From the NCBI GenBank assembly GCA_945901855.1, contig CAMDLT010000004.1:62001-126000 (forward strand): 64,000 bases of DNA, in the 5' to 3' direction. Of this stretch, positions 35,261 through 44,206 are shown one piece after another (position 1 is the stretch's first letter; every line of letters starts with the position of its first letter). Origin of the DNA: Asaia bogorensis. Its GTDB lineage: Bacteria; Pseudomonadota; Alphaproteobacteria; CACIAM-22H2. The notes beneath the pieces were generated by a model. It was not told the origin of the DNA. It saw nothing but the letters and a program-made list of their open reading frames with translations, and made no database searches. A program made the position numbers and the translations under genes.

Positions 35261-36220
35261 CTAGATATTCTCGACCATGACCACACCCCGGCGGGAATTC
35301 GCGACAACTGTTTTGCCCCAGATTCGTTTGGCGTCGTAGGGTTTTTCAAGCCCCAGATCGGCATCTACGCGAAGGAGAAGGCCGCGCGCATCGAACCATT
35401 GCAGGCGATCGTTTCCCCAATCGGTCACGAGAAGGCCGCCATGCCCGTCGTCCGCGACCGCGACGGGCCCGTTGAAGGCGCCCGGAGCGGCGCTGGGTCC
35501 GCGCAGCGTCGACGCCGACTGCCACCCGGAAAAGCCGCCGCCCAGCATCGACTTGAAAGCGCCCGAGGAATCGAATCGCTGCAAGCGATGGTTCCATGTA
35601 TCCGCGACGACGATATCGCCGTCGGCCATTATGCAGCACATATGCGGGCGATCGAAGGCACCGGCATCCGCCCCAGGCGAAAAGCGACTCTCGGGTCCAA
35701 AAGATTGGCAACCGCCCCCGAGCGCGCCCACAAAGCGCCCTGTCCGGTCGAAACGCAAGACAGCGTTTTGCGCGTACTCTGCGACGAGCATTTGCCCGTT
35801 GGCGCAGATCGCCGTACTGGCGGGGCCGCGCAAGCGCTTCTGGTATGCGTCGTCCGGAATGCGCTCGATCTCTGCAGCGTCAGGCGACACGCAAAACAGA
35901 GCCGGATCGTAGCAGGTCGTGACAACGAGTGCGTCGTTGTCGGTTAGGGCGACGGCGTGCGGCCCGTTGAAAAGTTCGGGTGCCGCATGTGCGCGCGTAT
36001 CGGCTGTACCGGCGGCAATCGCCTCGGGCTGAGACCAGTCGGTCCGCGACCGTAAATGCTCGACCCGGTCGAGAGCGGGCGAAAGGCGCCAGATGGCGTG
36101 GAAATCCATGTCGGCTACCAAGAGCCGGTCGCACGAATCCACCGCCAATCCAAAGGGTCGGCCGAAACCGCTCAGCCGAATCCACCCGCGCGCGGTTTCG
36201 CGCCGGATCATTGGGCGCAC
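35261..36220 (-). CDS. NHL-repeat beta-propeller protein
   Basis: A 319-residue protein built of NHL-type repeats: recurring blocks like G-L-A-V-D-S-x-D-R-L-L-V-A-D, A-V-A-D-D-G-H-G-G-L-L-V-T-D and G-D-I-V-V-A-D-T-W-N-H-R-L-Q-R-F. Five to six repeats fit a six-bladed propeller. There is no signal peptide, so it is probably cytoplasmic, unlike many NHL proteins. Start GTG 36220 or ATG 36211; neither has a clear ribosome site. Its place between an acetyltransferase and a Gfo/Idh oxidoreductase suggests a role in the same sugar pathway. Function unknown. Confidence 0.8.
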   Translation of the reverse strand: MRPMIRRETARGWIRLSGFGRPFGLAVDSCDRLLVADMDFHAIWRLSPALDRVEHLRSRTDWSQPEAIAAGTADTRAHAAPELFNGPHAVALTDNDALVVTTCYDPALFCVSPDAAEIERIPDDAYQKRLRGPASTAICANGQMLVAEYAQNAVLRFDRTGRFVGALGGGCQSFGPESRFSPGADAGAFDRPHMCCIMADGDIVVADTWNHRLQRFDSSGAFKSMLGGGFSGWQSASTLRGPSAAPGAFNGPVAVADDGHGGLLVTDWGNDRLQWFDARGLLLRVDADLGLEKPYDAKRIWGKTVVANSRRGVVMVENI

Positions 36221-36239
36221 GCCGATGCAGGCAATGCCG

Positions 36240-37178
36240 TCATACGCCGAAGATCTCGCGTATCACTTCCATCGTCTGCAGGCTTTCCGCGATCGACACG
36301 GCCGCACTCGGCCGGCCGTTCGCGCGCGCCAGAACGGCTTCGGCTTGGCGCGCGAAACCTGCCTTGAACGAGGCGTCGATCGGATCCGGCTCGACCGCAT
36401 TTTGCGTGCGCTCGTTCGCGTTCTGGAAAGACAGACGCTCGAGCGGCTGCATCGTCCAGCGCCGTTGCGCCGTGCTGACGGAACAGGACCAAGGCCCAGG
36501 ACCGCGCCAAATTCCCTCGTAAAGGGCCGCGTCGCCGCTCTCGAAGGCAAGATGGGTCAAAACGACCTCCGTCGCCTCGCCGCGCCACGGCATGATGCGG
36601 TTGACCGCAACGATCGGTCCGCGACACAGATGGCGCGCAAGATCGATGACGTGGATCGAGTTCGCGTACATGAAATTTTCGACGACCGGCTCCGGGTGGT
36701 TGTAGCGGCGCGCTTCGGCGTAGCTTTGCTGGTCTTGGAGGTGCACGAAGCGCGCGCCGTCGTAGGCATCGAGCGACGCCTTCAGCTTCATGGTGCTGGC
36801 GTAGAAGCGCCGGTTGAAACCAACCATGACGGGGCTCGCACGGCCCCGCGCCGCCGATTCGATGTCCTGCGCATCGGCAAAGGAATATCCAGCCGGCTTT
36901 TCGAGGAGGACCGACCAAGGCTCGACGAATGCACTTTTGGCGACCGCGTTCAACGCGAGTTCGGGAACCGCCACGACGACAAGCGTCGCCTCGGTGCGGC
37001 GGGCAAGATCGGCGACGCTGTCGCATACGAGCGGAATGCCGAATTCCTGCGCTAGAGCTTCCGCACGCGACTTGGTGCGGCTGTAGATCCCCGCCAACTC
37101 GGCATCCGGGCGCGCCTTGAAGGCTCGGATATGTTCGCGCGCCATGCTTCCGGCGCCGATGAATGAGATTTTTTTCAT
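36240..37178 (-). CDS. Gfo/Idh/MocA-family oxidoreductase
   Basis: A 312-residue NAD(P)-dependent sugar oxidoreductase. The Rossmann motif G-A-G-S-M-A at about 8-13 is followed by the family's E-K-P-A-G block near 92-96, whose lysine is catalytic. The C-terminal alpha/beta domain includes H-V-I-D-L-A-R-H-L. Such enzymes oxidise or reduce nucleotide-sugar carbons. It is the first of a short group reading into the NHL-repeat, acetyltransferase and amidotransferase genes, 29 bases after the large GT-B-like gene. Substrate unknown. Confidence 0.88.
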   Translation of the reverse strand: MKKISFIGAGSMAREHIRAFKARPDAELAGIYSRTKSRAEALAQEFGIPLVCDSVADLARRTEATLVVVAVPELALNAVAKSAFVEPWSVLLEKPAGYSFADAQDIESAARGRASPVMVGFNRRFYASTMKLKASLDAYDGARFVHLQDQQSYAEARRYNHPEPVVENFMYANSIHVIDLARHLCRGPIVAVNRIMPWRGEATEVVLTHLAFESGDAALYEGIWRGPGPWSCSVSTAQRRWTMQPLERLSFQNANERTQNAVEPDPIDASFKAGFARQAEAVLARANGRPSAAVSIAESLQTMEVIREIFGV

Positions 37179-37207
37179 GACGTCAGACTACCCGTTTTCT
37201 GCGTTGG

Positions 37208-38722
37208 TCAGCTCGTGCTTCGGGCGGCTTTGCCGATGCGGCACAAAGCGTCGATTTCAGCCGCGATCCGCACCGTCGAATTTCCGTCGAGCATGCCCCA
37301 TCGGGGGGCGGATCGGCGGATTTCGGCGCGCAACCGCGCTACGTTTGTGCCGTCGGGCGACAGAGCGCCGAGCGCTACGCGGACGTCGTCGAACCGATCG
37401 AGATTCAGCACGCCGTCGATGTTTTTGTAGTCGTCGTACGCGTAGTGGAATACGTCGTAATTGACGGTTGGAACCGCACACGCGATCGCCCATCGGATCG
37501 TCGCCGATCCGAAGGCGATGTAGAAATCGCTGATCGCGACGAGTTCGGCCGTGTCGCGCTGCGTTGCTGCGATCCCGTTCGTGGCAAAGACAACGCCCAT
37601 CGCCGGATTGTTCGGGTGCGGGCGTATTGCGATGTTATAATCGCGTTTCAACGGCGTCAACGTTGCGGCGAAGGCACGGCAGAAATCGTCCATGTCGGCG
37701 AACTCGAACCCGGGCGGACAGGACGACGTCTGATCGGGGCATCCGCCGATCAGCAAGAACGGCTTTGCAGGATCGAACCCGAGTTCGGCGTCGAGCATGC
37801 GGCGCTTGTTTGGCTTATCGGCCGCATGCGCAGCCAATTGGTCGTCGTAGATTGCCCCGACCACGACCATCTTGGATGTCGGCAGGCCGGAAGAACTGTA
37901 ATAGTTCCACATGGCCTCGTTCTCGACAAGAACACGGTTCGCGTAACCGGAGTTCATCATCCACGGATCGGGCGGTGCCGTGCCCATCAATTCCTGGCAC
38001 AGAATGTAGGGGGCTGGCAGCCGGACGAGCGAGATTGCGCCTTCCTGCATCCGCCATCGCGGGAAGAACCAAGCAACGATCCAATTGGCCGGATTGCGCA
38101 GAAAATAGCTCGGGTTCGACGACAGGCTTCGGAACGCTTCCTGCTGGTTTGCGATCGTATAGGGCAGAATGACCGACGGGATGTTGCGTCGATGGCCGGC
38201 CTTGACGAAGAGCGGCGTGATGGGCCCGACGACGTCTTCGGGAAGAATGATCACGTCCGGATCGACGCGCGCGACGATGGCGTTGAAATTCCTGGCGTTG
38301 CGAACGTAGGTCATTACGGTTGCCGCAGCGCCGATGATGTTGTCGATCCAGTTTCGAACAAGTATCCAAAGCGCGCTTCGTTGGTTCGCGTTACGGCGCT
38401 TACCGATGACAAAACGCCGCAGAAAGGCGATGGCAGACTCCATCGTTGTTTCGAACCTCTCGACGCCGCCGGTCCGGTCGCTTGGAGACTCGCTGCCTCG
38501 CACATACAAAATCGAGTCGTTGAACACGCCGGTGCTGCGAAGTCCCTCCATATCCTGCATCAGTGCAGATATTTCGGTCGCCTGTGTGCCCTCGTGGACG
38601 TACAGCATCGTAGCCCGCCAACCGATGGCATGAAGTGCTTTCGCGCAACGCCGCATTTCGACGTAGTCGGAAGGGCGCTGTGCGACGACAAGCGCAAGGC
38701 GTTGCGGCAGGCTGTCGGTCAT
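37208..38722 (-). CDS. GT-B-like protein of unknown function, glycan locus (member 1)
   Basis: A 504-residue protein with no family I can name. The second half looks like a nucleotide-sugar GT-B domain: I-A-I-R-P-H-P-N-N-P at a strand end, then F-G-S-A-T-I-R-W-A-I-A and V-P-T-V-N-Y-D. The last block is nearly repeated in the protein at 45776-47218 (S-S-T-I-R-W-A-L-A, P-V-V-N-L-D), so the two are relatives. ATG 38722 overlaps the upstream gene by four bases. It probably is a glycosyl- or glycerophospho-transferase, or a sugar carrier enzyme. Confidence 0.75.
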   Translation of the reverse strand: MTDSLPQRLALVVAQRPSDYVEMRRCAKALHAIGWRATMLYVHEGTQATEISALMQDMEGLRSTGVFNDSILYVRGSESPSDRTGGVERFETTMESAIAFLRRFVIGKRRNANQRSALWILVRNWIDNIIGAAATVMTYVRNARNFNAIVARVDPDVIILPEDVVGPITPLFVKAGHRRNIPSVILPYTIANQQEAFRSLSSNPSYFLRNPANWIVAWFFPRWRMQEGAISLVRLPAPYILCQELMGTAPPDPWMMNSGYANRVLVENEAMWNYYSSSGLPTSKMVVVGAIYDDQLAAHAADKPNKRRMLDAELGFDPAKPFLLIGGCPDQTSSCPPGFEFADMDDFCRAFAATLTPLKRDYNIAIRPHPNNPAMGVVFATNGIAATQRDTAELVAISDFYIAFGSATIRWAIACAVPTVNYDVFHYAYDDYKNIDGVLNLDRFDDVRVALGALSPDGTNVARLRAEIRRSAPRWGMLDGNSTVRIAAEIDALCRIGKAARSTS

Positions 38723-40254
38723 GCCGCACCGACGATGTCGTGGACGGCCGGCGCGTCGGCACAATGGACTTCTGCGACGATCGGCAAGGCGGCGCGTCGC
38801 ATCGCTTCCAGCTTTTGGCCGCTGGACGCAGGGTCGAGCAGAGCCCACAACGACATCGCGTCGCAGATCACGGGCGTCGCCCTGTCGAACGCCGGAAAAT
38901 CGAACGTTGCGCCGAAACTTTCGGCGGCCGTACTCTGCCGAATGGCAGCGACGGCGACTCCAATCGCAAGCGCTTCGACCAGCATGAAAGACGTGTATCC
39001 GACCACCAAATCAGCCGCGACGATGGCTTGGTATGGGTCCTCGTTCGGCTCGATGATGGCGACGGCATCCGGGTAGCGTTCGCGGAGCTGGCCATAGATG
39101 CCCGCATCTGCCGCCTCGAGCGGATGGATCTTGACGCGCAGCTCGAAGCGCTTTTCGCCCTTCGCTGCCTGGTGCGTCAAGATCTGCGACCACAATTCGA
39201 TCGCTTCGGCCCGCATGTAACTTTGAGAGGGGAAAAGGATTGCCACAGGCGCGCCCTCATTCATGCTTTTTTTGACGCGACGGCGGCAATCGGCGATGAG
39301 CGCATTGCGCGCGCAGATTACTGCGGTCGGCGGCCAGTATCCCGCCTTCTGCAACTGGTCCGCCCAAAAAGTTCCGAAAACAACGATGCGGTCCGGCAGC
39401 GGCATGCGTGCGGCGAGGGTCCTGTGCTTTGCGGACCAGGAATAGTCGGGCTCGCGCGCATCGAACATGCCGTGCTGGATCTCGGTCACTCGAAGGCCGA
39501 GCGACAATGCGGCGGCGACTTCCGGCGTTTTGCCGTCCGGATCGACCACAACGACTTCGCCCGCCCGTGTCGGAAGGAAAAGGCGCCGCGCAATCCAGAA
39601 ACGGACCCGAAATCGGGCAAGCTGGTCGGCGACGAGCATGTGCAGAGTCGGTGCGTCGAGCTGGCACAGATGCGGCGCCAGAGCCTGCGTGAGCGCTTCC
39701 GCCGTCGCGCACACGCGCGGCGCTGCAGACACAAGTCGCGCGAGAGCGGCACTGACAGCCCCGATCGAATAGTCGTCGTAAGTCCCCGAGGGCGGCAGAA
39801 GCGAAGCGCCGCGCCCCCACGGGAAGCGGTATCGCATCCACGGGCTGTCGCGTTCGAGTTTTCGGATATCGCCGATGTGGGGGTGGACTGAGCTTCCGTC
39901 GCCGAGAACCACCAGCCTATCTTCGTAGAGTAGTATTCCGCGATGGCGCCGAATTGACGCCGATCCGCGCAGGATCTGCCAGAGGCCGGAGAGAGCGCGG
40001 GCAACGGCATTTTTCGGCTTCGGCAATGCGACGTTGCCGTCCTCTGCGTTCAGACGCAGATAGGCGAGCCAAAGACGCTCCTTGACGATCGCCCATGCGA
40101 GCCAGCCGTCGAAATCGAACGACAGCAGCTCCGGCAATTGGTCGAGCGCGCAGAATAGCTCGTTGATCTGCACGTGGGTCAGGCGCTTGCCGGGTTCCAT
40201 CACGCGGATCGGATGTTTGTCTTGGGCTTCACGTGTATTGCCGACTGCATTCAT
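38719..40254 (-). CDS. GT-B-like protein of unknown function, glycan locus (member 2)
   Basis: A 511-residue protein, unassigned. The C-terminal half has V-K-I-H-P-L-E-A followed by V-A-A-D-L-V-V-G-Y-T-S-F-M-L-V-E-A-L-A-I-G, the pattern of GT-B enzymes such as UDP-GlcNAc 2-epimerases and polysialyltransferase-like proteins. The middle has E-I-Q-H-G-M-F-D, again typical of capsule-type transferases (Q-H-G). ATG 40254 is chosen; GTG 40284 is possible. It lies 107 bases after the NeuB-like gene and overlaps member 1 by four bases. A sugar transferase using the NeuB-like product is a reasonable guess. Confidence 0.75.
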   Translation of the reverse strand: MNAVGNTREAQDKHPIRVMEPGKRLTHVQINELFCALDQLPELLSFDFDGWLAWAIVKERLWLAYLRLNAEDGNVALPKPKNAVARALSGLWQILRGSASIRRHRGILLYEDRLVVLGDGSSVHPHIGDIRKLERDSPWMRYRFPWGRGASLLPPSGTYDDYSIGAVSAALARLVSAAPRVCATAEALTQALAPHLCQLDAPTLHMLVADQLARFRVRFWIARRLFLPTRAGEVVVVDPDGKTPEVAAALSLGLRVTEIQHGMFDAREPDYSWSAKHRTLAARMPLPDRIVVFGTFWADQLQKAGYWPPTAVICARNALIADCRRRVKKSMNEGAPVAILFPSQSYMRAEAIELWSQILTHQAAKGEKRFELRVKIHPLEAADAGIYGQLRERYPDAVAIIEPNEDPYQAIVAADLVVGYTSFMLVEALAIGVAVAAIRQSTAAESFGATFDFPAFDRATPVICDAMSLWALLDPASSGQKLEAMRRAALPIVAEVHCADAPAVHDIVGAA

Positions 40255-40361
40255 CGGCTGTGGGCCGCTGGCGCCGCCGCGCAACCTCGTGATACCCCAG
40301 GGTCTTCACATATGGCATAGAAGCGAAGCAAGCCCAAACAGGATGTGGCCATTCCGACTGC

Positions 40362-41450
40362 CTATACCACACGCGCAGCGACATCCTTCCAACAGATCGG
40401 CATACCTGCAGCGACAGGCGACGTCACGGTCCAGCCGAGCACAGTGTCCCAGTTTTCAACGGGGATGCCGCGGCAGGGGAAAGCAAAGCGAACCGACGCG
40501 ATATCGAGCTTCGCCCCCCTCGGCAGGTCGCACCGTGCGACGAGACACTGACGCTGAGACGTTCCGATCACACCTTCTATCGGGGCAGACAAATCGCGCT
40601 CGGAGCGGCCGAGTGCCAGCCAACAATTGTACAACTGGGCGAGAAGCTCAGTGAGCTTGTCGAGTCCCGTCGTATGCGAAGCATCTATATCGAGAACCTC
40701 CGGAGCGAAATGCACGCCCTTCTCGATCACGCCCGCGCCCATCGCCACCGCCATGAACAACATCTCGTTCCCGACATGGTGGTCGGAGAGCCCGACCGGC
40801 AGGCTGAAAGCGCGGCGGTAGGTTTCGAGCAGACGCAGATTGTGCGCTTTGGGCAGCGCAGGATGTCCGTCGGGACTGTGCTCGACCACAATGTCAAGTT
40901 GGCCCGCCGCACGTGCGCACCGAACGGCACGGTCGACCTCGGCAAGCGTCGCACGACCGGTATCGACGACGAGCGGAAGCCCCTTCCCGGCGCAGTGGCG
41001 GATGAGCGGCAGATGGACCACATTGGAAGATGCAATTTTTAGCGCGGCCGCGCCCGACTCGGCTGCAAAATCGGCACCCGCAAAATCATAGACCGAAACG
41101 ACGAAAGGAAAGCCGACGTTCCGGCACATCTCGAAAAGCTGATTGTAATGCGATAAAGGAAAGACCTTGCGTTCTATCAGCGCGCGATAGTTCTCGCGGC
41201 GCACGGTACCATCTTTCGACGCGTATACTTCAATAGTGTCGCCGGGTAGGCAAATCTCGGCGTCGTGAAGAATCTCGGTCTTGAGCACAACTGGTTGGCG
41301 AAAAACTTTTTGAGCCGCATCGAATATGCGAGTGAGCATTCCGCGCGCAAGGTTAATATCTTGGCCGAAGAACGCGCCTATTTCGGCAAAAAACAATGGA
41401 GGCCGGTCCGGCGCTACGACATGGTTGCCTATTTTGAATTCGCGGATCAT
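40362..41450 (-). CDS. NeuB-like nonulosonic acid synthase family protein
   Basis: A 362-residue homologue of N-acetylneuraminate/legionaminate/pseudaminate synthases, which condense a six-carbon sugar with phosphoenolpyruvate. The TIM-barrel part has F-F-A-E-I-G-A-F-F-G-Q-D, K-I-A-S-S-N-V and G-L-S-D-H-H-V-G-N-E. The C-terminal SAF domain has V-A-R-C-D-L-P-R-G and ends near A-G-M-P-I-C-W. It diverges from the LegI-type enzyme at 57660-58769; for example, N-x-x-G-D-I after the first strand is replaced by G-Q-D-I-N-L-A. It may act on a different sugar. A decayed close relative lies at 45421-45762. Confidence 0.82.
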   Translation of the reverse strand: MIREFKIGNHVVAPDRPPLFFAEIGAFFGQDINLARGMLTRIFDAAQKVFRQPVVLKTEILHDAEICLPGDTIEVYASKDGTVRRENYRALIERKVFPLSHYNQLFEMCRNVGFPFVVSVYDFAGADFAAESGAAALKIASSNVVHLPLIRHCAGKGLPLVVDTGRATLAEVDRAVRCARAAGQLDIVVEHSPDGHPALPKAHNLRLLETYRRAFSLPVGLSDHHVGNEMLFMAVAMGAGVIEKGVHFAPEVLDIDASHTTGLDKLTELLAQLYNCWLALGRSERDLSAPIEGVIGTSQRQCLVARCDLPRGAKLDIASVRFAFPCRGIPVENWDTVLGWTVTSPVAAGMPICWKDVAARVV

Positions 41451-41481
41451 AAGTCTTCGCAATTTTCAGCTGTGTTTAGGA

Positions 41482-42498
41482 TCATTGGGTGCCGCCGAGT
41501 TTTCGCTCAAGATCGGCGACACGCTGGCGAAGAACCATCACGTCCGCGAACAGCGAGTTGCCGAAACGCGTGCCAATCGGAAAGCAGGGAACAACGACAG
41601 CATCGAGCGAGTCATCGGGTAGAATGTCCGCGATCTTGGTGACGAGAATCCCCGTATCCCCAGTCTTGACAAGATTGCCGGAAGCGGAGCGTCCGACCAC
41701 TTCGCCGTTCGATCCGATATGGGCGGGGACGGACGGTGCCATTGACGCCTCGACGATCGCGATGCGCCGTTCGCCAATCAAACTGCGCGCGCAAGGTCCC
41801 GGTACGGTTATCGCGCGAATGAAGTTAAATATCCGCTGGCTCGGCCATTTCCAGTCGATCCATTCATCGCCCAACCGACGGCTGCTGAAATACGTGTGCT
41901 GGCTCGACAAATCGGATTGGCGAATTCGCGGCGCTTCGCCCTCGTAAATTAAGCCAAGCGCCTCGACAAGAGTGTTCGCGCACAGGCCATGAGCGCGCGC
42001 AAGAAGATCAGCATACGTATCCGACGGAGATATTGGCGAGAACCGCTGGACGATTATGTCGCCGGTATCGATTCCCTCGTCGATATAGTGCACCGTTATG
42101 CCGAAATTTCCCTCGCCATTTATGAGTGCCCAGTTGAGCGGATTCCGTCCGCGATAGAATGGCAGCGCACCCGCATGGCAATTGATCGCTCCATATTGTG
42201 TCTCGTCGATAAACGGCCGTTTGACGATTTGGTCAAAGGACATCGATACGAATATGTCGGGTGCGCATGCCTTCGTGCGGTCAAGGAAGGCACGGCTATT
42301 CACGTTGGGATCCGAAATGAAAGGAACGCCAAGCCGTATCGCCCAGGCCCGCAATCCCGCATCGGGACGGCCGTGTCGAGGCGTGACGAAGGCAACCTCC
42401 ATTCGCGGATCTTCGGCGATGTATTGAAGCGCACGGTTGGCCCACGGTCCGTCCCCGAAGTAGCCGATCCGCAGTCGCGGTGCATGCGCGCCTGGCAT
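41482..42498 (-). CDS. Formyltransferase-family protein, probable sugar N-formyltransferase
   Basis: A 338-residue homologue of methionyl-tRNA formyltransferase and sugar N-formyltransferases, using N10-formyl-tetrahydrofolate. The catalytic triad is visible: the asparagine and histidine in A-I-N-C-H-A-G-A-L-P-F-Y-R-G and the aspartate in D-T-G-D-I-I. The C-terminal part lacks the tRNA-binding domain of Fmt and ends in a short coiled region (R-Q-R-V-A-D-L-E-R-K). In O-antigen loci such enzymes formylate amino sugars. The ATG directly follows the stop of the upstream GT-B-like gene. Confidence 0.87.
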   Translation of the reverse strand: MPGAHAPRLRIGYFGDGPWANRALQYIAEDPRMEVAFVTPRHGRPDAGLRAWAIRLGVPFISDPNVNSRAFLDRTKACAPDIFVSMSFDQIVKRPFIDETQYGAINCHAGALPFYRGRNPLNWALINGEGNFGITVHYIDEGIDTGDIIVQRFSPISPSDTYADLLARAHGLCANTLVEALGLIYEGEAPRIRQSDLSSQHTYFSSRRLGDEWIDWKWPSQRIFNFIRAITVPGPCARSLIGERRIAIVEASMAPSVPAHIGSNGEVVGRSASGNLVKTGDTGILVTKIADILPDDSLDAVVVPCFPIGTRFGNSLFADVMVLRQRVADLERKLGGTQ

Positions 42499-43701
42499 CT
42501 AAGATCTCCCCAAGTCAACCGCCATCGATTTTCCGCCCTGAGTGCACGCGAGAATTGTTTCAAGTATCAGACGGCATGCATCGGAGGGATCGCTAAGGTG
42601 GGTCTTAGCTCGAATTGAAATCTGGGACTTCTCGCGTTCGGTTAGTGCCGTCGCCAGCGTCGCAGCAACCAAGTCCTGACGGTACACTGGCAAAACGAGC
42701 CGGTGCCGATGCAATGGCAGTTCTTCAAATGACACTCGTTCACGATAGTACTCCGCGATCTCTACATCAAAAAGCAGAGACACGGGAACGGAGATCGGAA
42801 CAGTCGAATAGTAGTTTTGGTATGAAGCATCATAGGTGCAATTTGAAAACAAACTGCAAACAACGTCGCACGCAGCAAGACATTCATCGACGCTTCCGTG
42901 GTTTGCGATCACTGGCTTGAGACTGCTTGAGGCAAAAGCCGCAAGGGTATCGACCACGTCTTTTTCCGTCTCGCGCGGATGCATTCGGACTAAGATTTGG
43001 ATATCACTACCAAGCGATTCGACGGCGCGGATGAAAGTGATGAGTGTCCTTCGATAGCCCGGCAAGCGATTTAGAGCTTGACCAAAAAATCCAATGACCG
43101 GTGTCTTGCCGGAAATGCCAAGGTCACGGCGCGAAACATTGCGTAAATCCTGGAAGTTGTATTCCGCGTAAGCGGCGTGGCGCGCAGAGCCAACGATTAC
43201 GCTTTCGACACCAAAGCGCCTACGATTCATCTCCGCGGCCGTCGCATCTAACGCAAAAAAGAGACCGGCACCTTTCCCAAAAAACTTGTTCTGTTCGCCC
43301 CAGAAATCCTGAAGCAGATAACTGGGAACGTTAGCCTCGGCTAGAACTGCTTCGTCGATTCCGCCGTCAAATGGCGTAGATAGCCCAGCAAGCACCGCGT
43401 CGGGCCGATATGCCGAAAGTTCCGAACGTGCGATAGCGAGCAGATGGAGCGCCTCCGGTGAATCGTCTGTTGTGGCAGCCGGTGCGTTGATTTCAACATG
43501 CTCAATCTCCATCGAGCGTAGAATTCGGCTGGCGGGTTGCTGCGCGAGTATGCGCGTTTCGAAGCGCGCGTCACCCTTTAACGCCCGCACGACTTGTACG
43601 AGGTGGAGGGCAGCCGACACATCACGGATTGTTACGAGAAGGCGCAAAGTCACCGGGTCGCCCCACTTTCTGGATAACGGCAAATGGATAGCATCGAACA
43701 T
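42499..43701 (-). CDS. GT-B-like protein of unknown function, glycan locus (member 3)
   Basis: A 400-residue protein, unassigned. L-R-L-L-V-T-I-R-D near residue 18-26 looks like the first Rossmann strand. In the second half, L-V-R-M-H-P-R-E-T and C-D-V-V-C-S-L-F-S-N-C-T match the positions of the H-P and active-site motifs in the other GT-B-like proteins here. ATG 43701 is used. It is followed without a gap by the formyltransferase gene. GC content is lower than in the housekeeping part of the window. Likely a transferase acting on the same glycan. Confidence 0.7.
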   Translation of the reverse strand: MFDAIHLPLSRKWGDPVTLRLLVTIRDVSAALHLVQVVRALKGDARFETRILAQQPASRILRSMEIEHVEINAPAATTDDSPEALHLLAIARSELSAYRPDAVLAGLSTPFDGGIDEAVLAEANVPSYLLQDFWGEQNKFFGKGAGLFFALDATAAEMNRRRFGVESVIVGSARHAAYAEYNFQDLRNVSRRDLGISGKTPVIGFFGQALNRLPGYRRTLITFIRAVESLGSDIQILVRMHPRETEKDVVDTLAAFASSSLKPVIANHGSVDECLAACDVVCSLFSNCTYDASYQNYYSTVPISVPVSLLFDVEIAEYYRERVSFEELPLHRHRLVLPVYRQDLVAATLATALTEREKSQISIRAKTHLSDPSDACRLILETILACTQGGKSMAVDLGRS

Positions 43702-44206
43702 GCTACGATCGTCGCAAGGCGCAAAAACAGATAATAATCTGGCGCCACGACGACGCGCCGACTCAAATTCGAGCAAGAACGACTATGCGCGTGAGCCGAG
43801 TTCATCGGAAACGCAATTCGGGACGGGGCCAAGACAACGGACGCTATACGGTCTTTAGTCTGCAACGCGCAGAGCATGAAAGCCACAATAGAACTCCAGC
43901 CATCCACATGTTGCCCCTCCGCCGAGCCCTACGCCGAAGCAACTCACAGGATTATCCCCGGCTTTTGACTTACAAACTCACACGGTAATAAATTTCGCAT
44001 TCCAAGCGGGTTCGAGTCAATCGGTTGGGGCACGTCAATTCGCCTCTTTCGATTTTATCGGGTATTCCTCGACAACGGTACCGGGGCCATCCAGTGAGCT
44101 TGCTCCCTCGGCGCGCAGTGGCACACTTCCTGTTGGGTGCGCGCAAGATACTCCACATCAGCGTCAATGTCGGCCGCTGCTTCGTCCCGACGATTGGCAA
44201 CAGCGC
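43702..44206. other. 505-bp region without a convincing gene
   Basis: Between the APH-like kinase stop and GT-B-like member 3. It is poorer in GC than the flanks. Short frames on both strands have no domain or ribosome site. A TTGACT followed by AT-rich DNA at about 43964-43995 resembles a promoter on the plus strand but leads nowhere obvious. An AT-rich TATTAT-like -10 precedes the gene at 43701 on the minus strand, without a clear -35. It may be a leftover of a lost gene. Confidence 0.5.

Noticed and set aside
43785-43988. Short plus-strand frame in the gap after the kinase gene
   Set aside because: It has no domain or ribosome site and runs against the direction of the surrounding genes.
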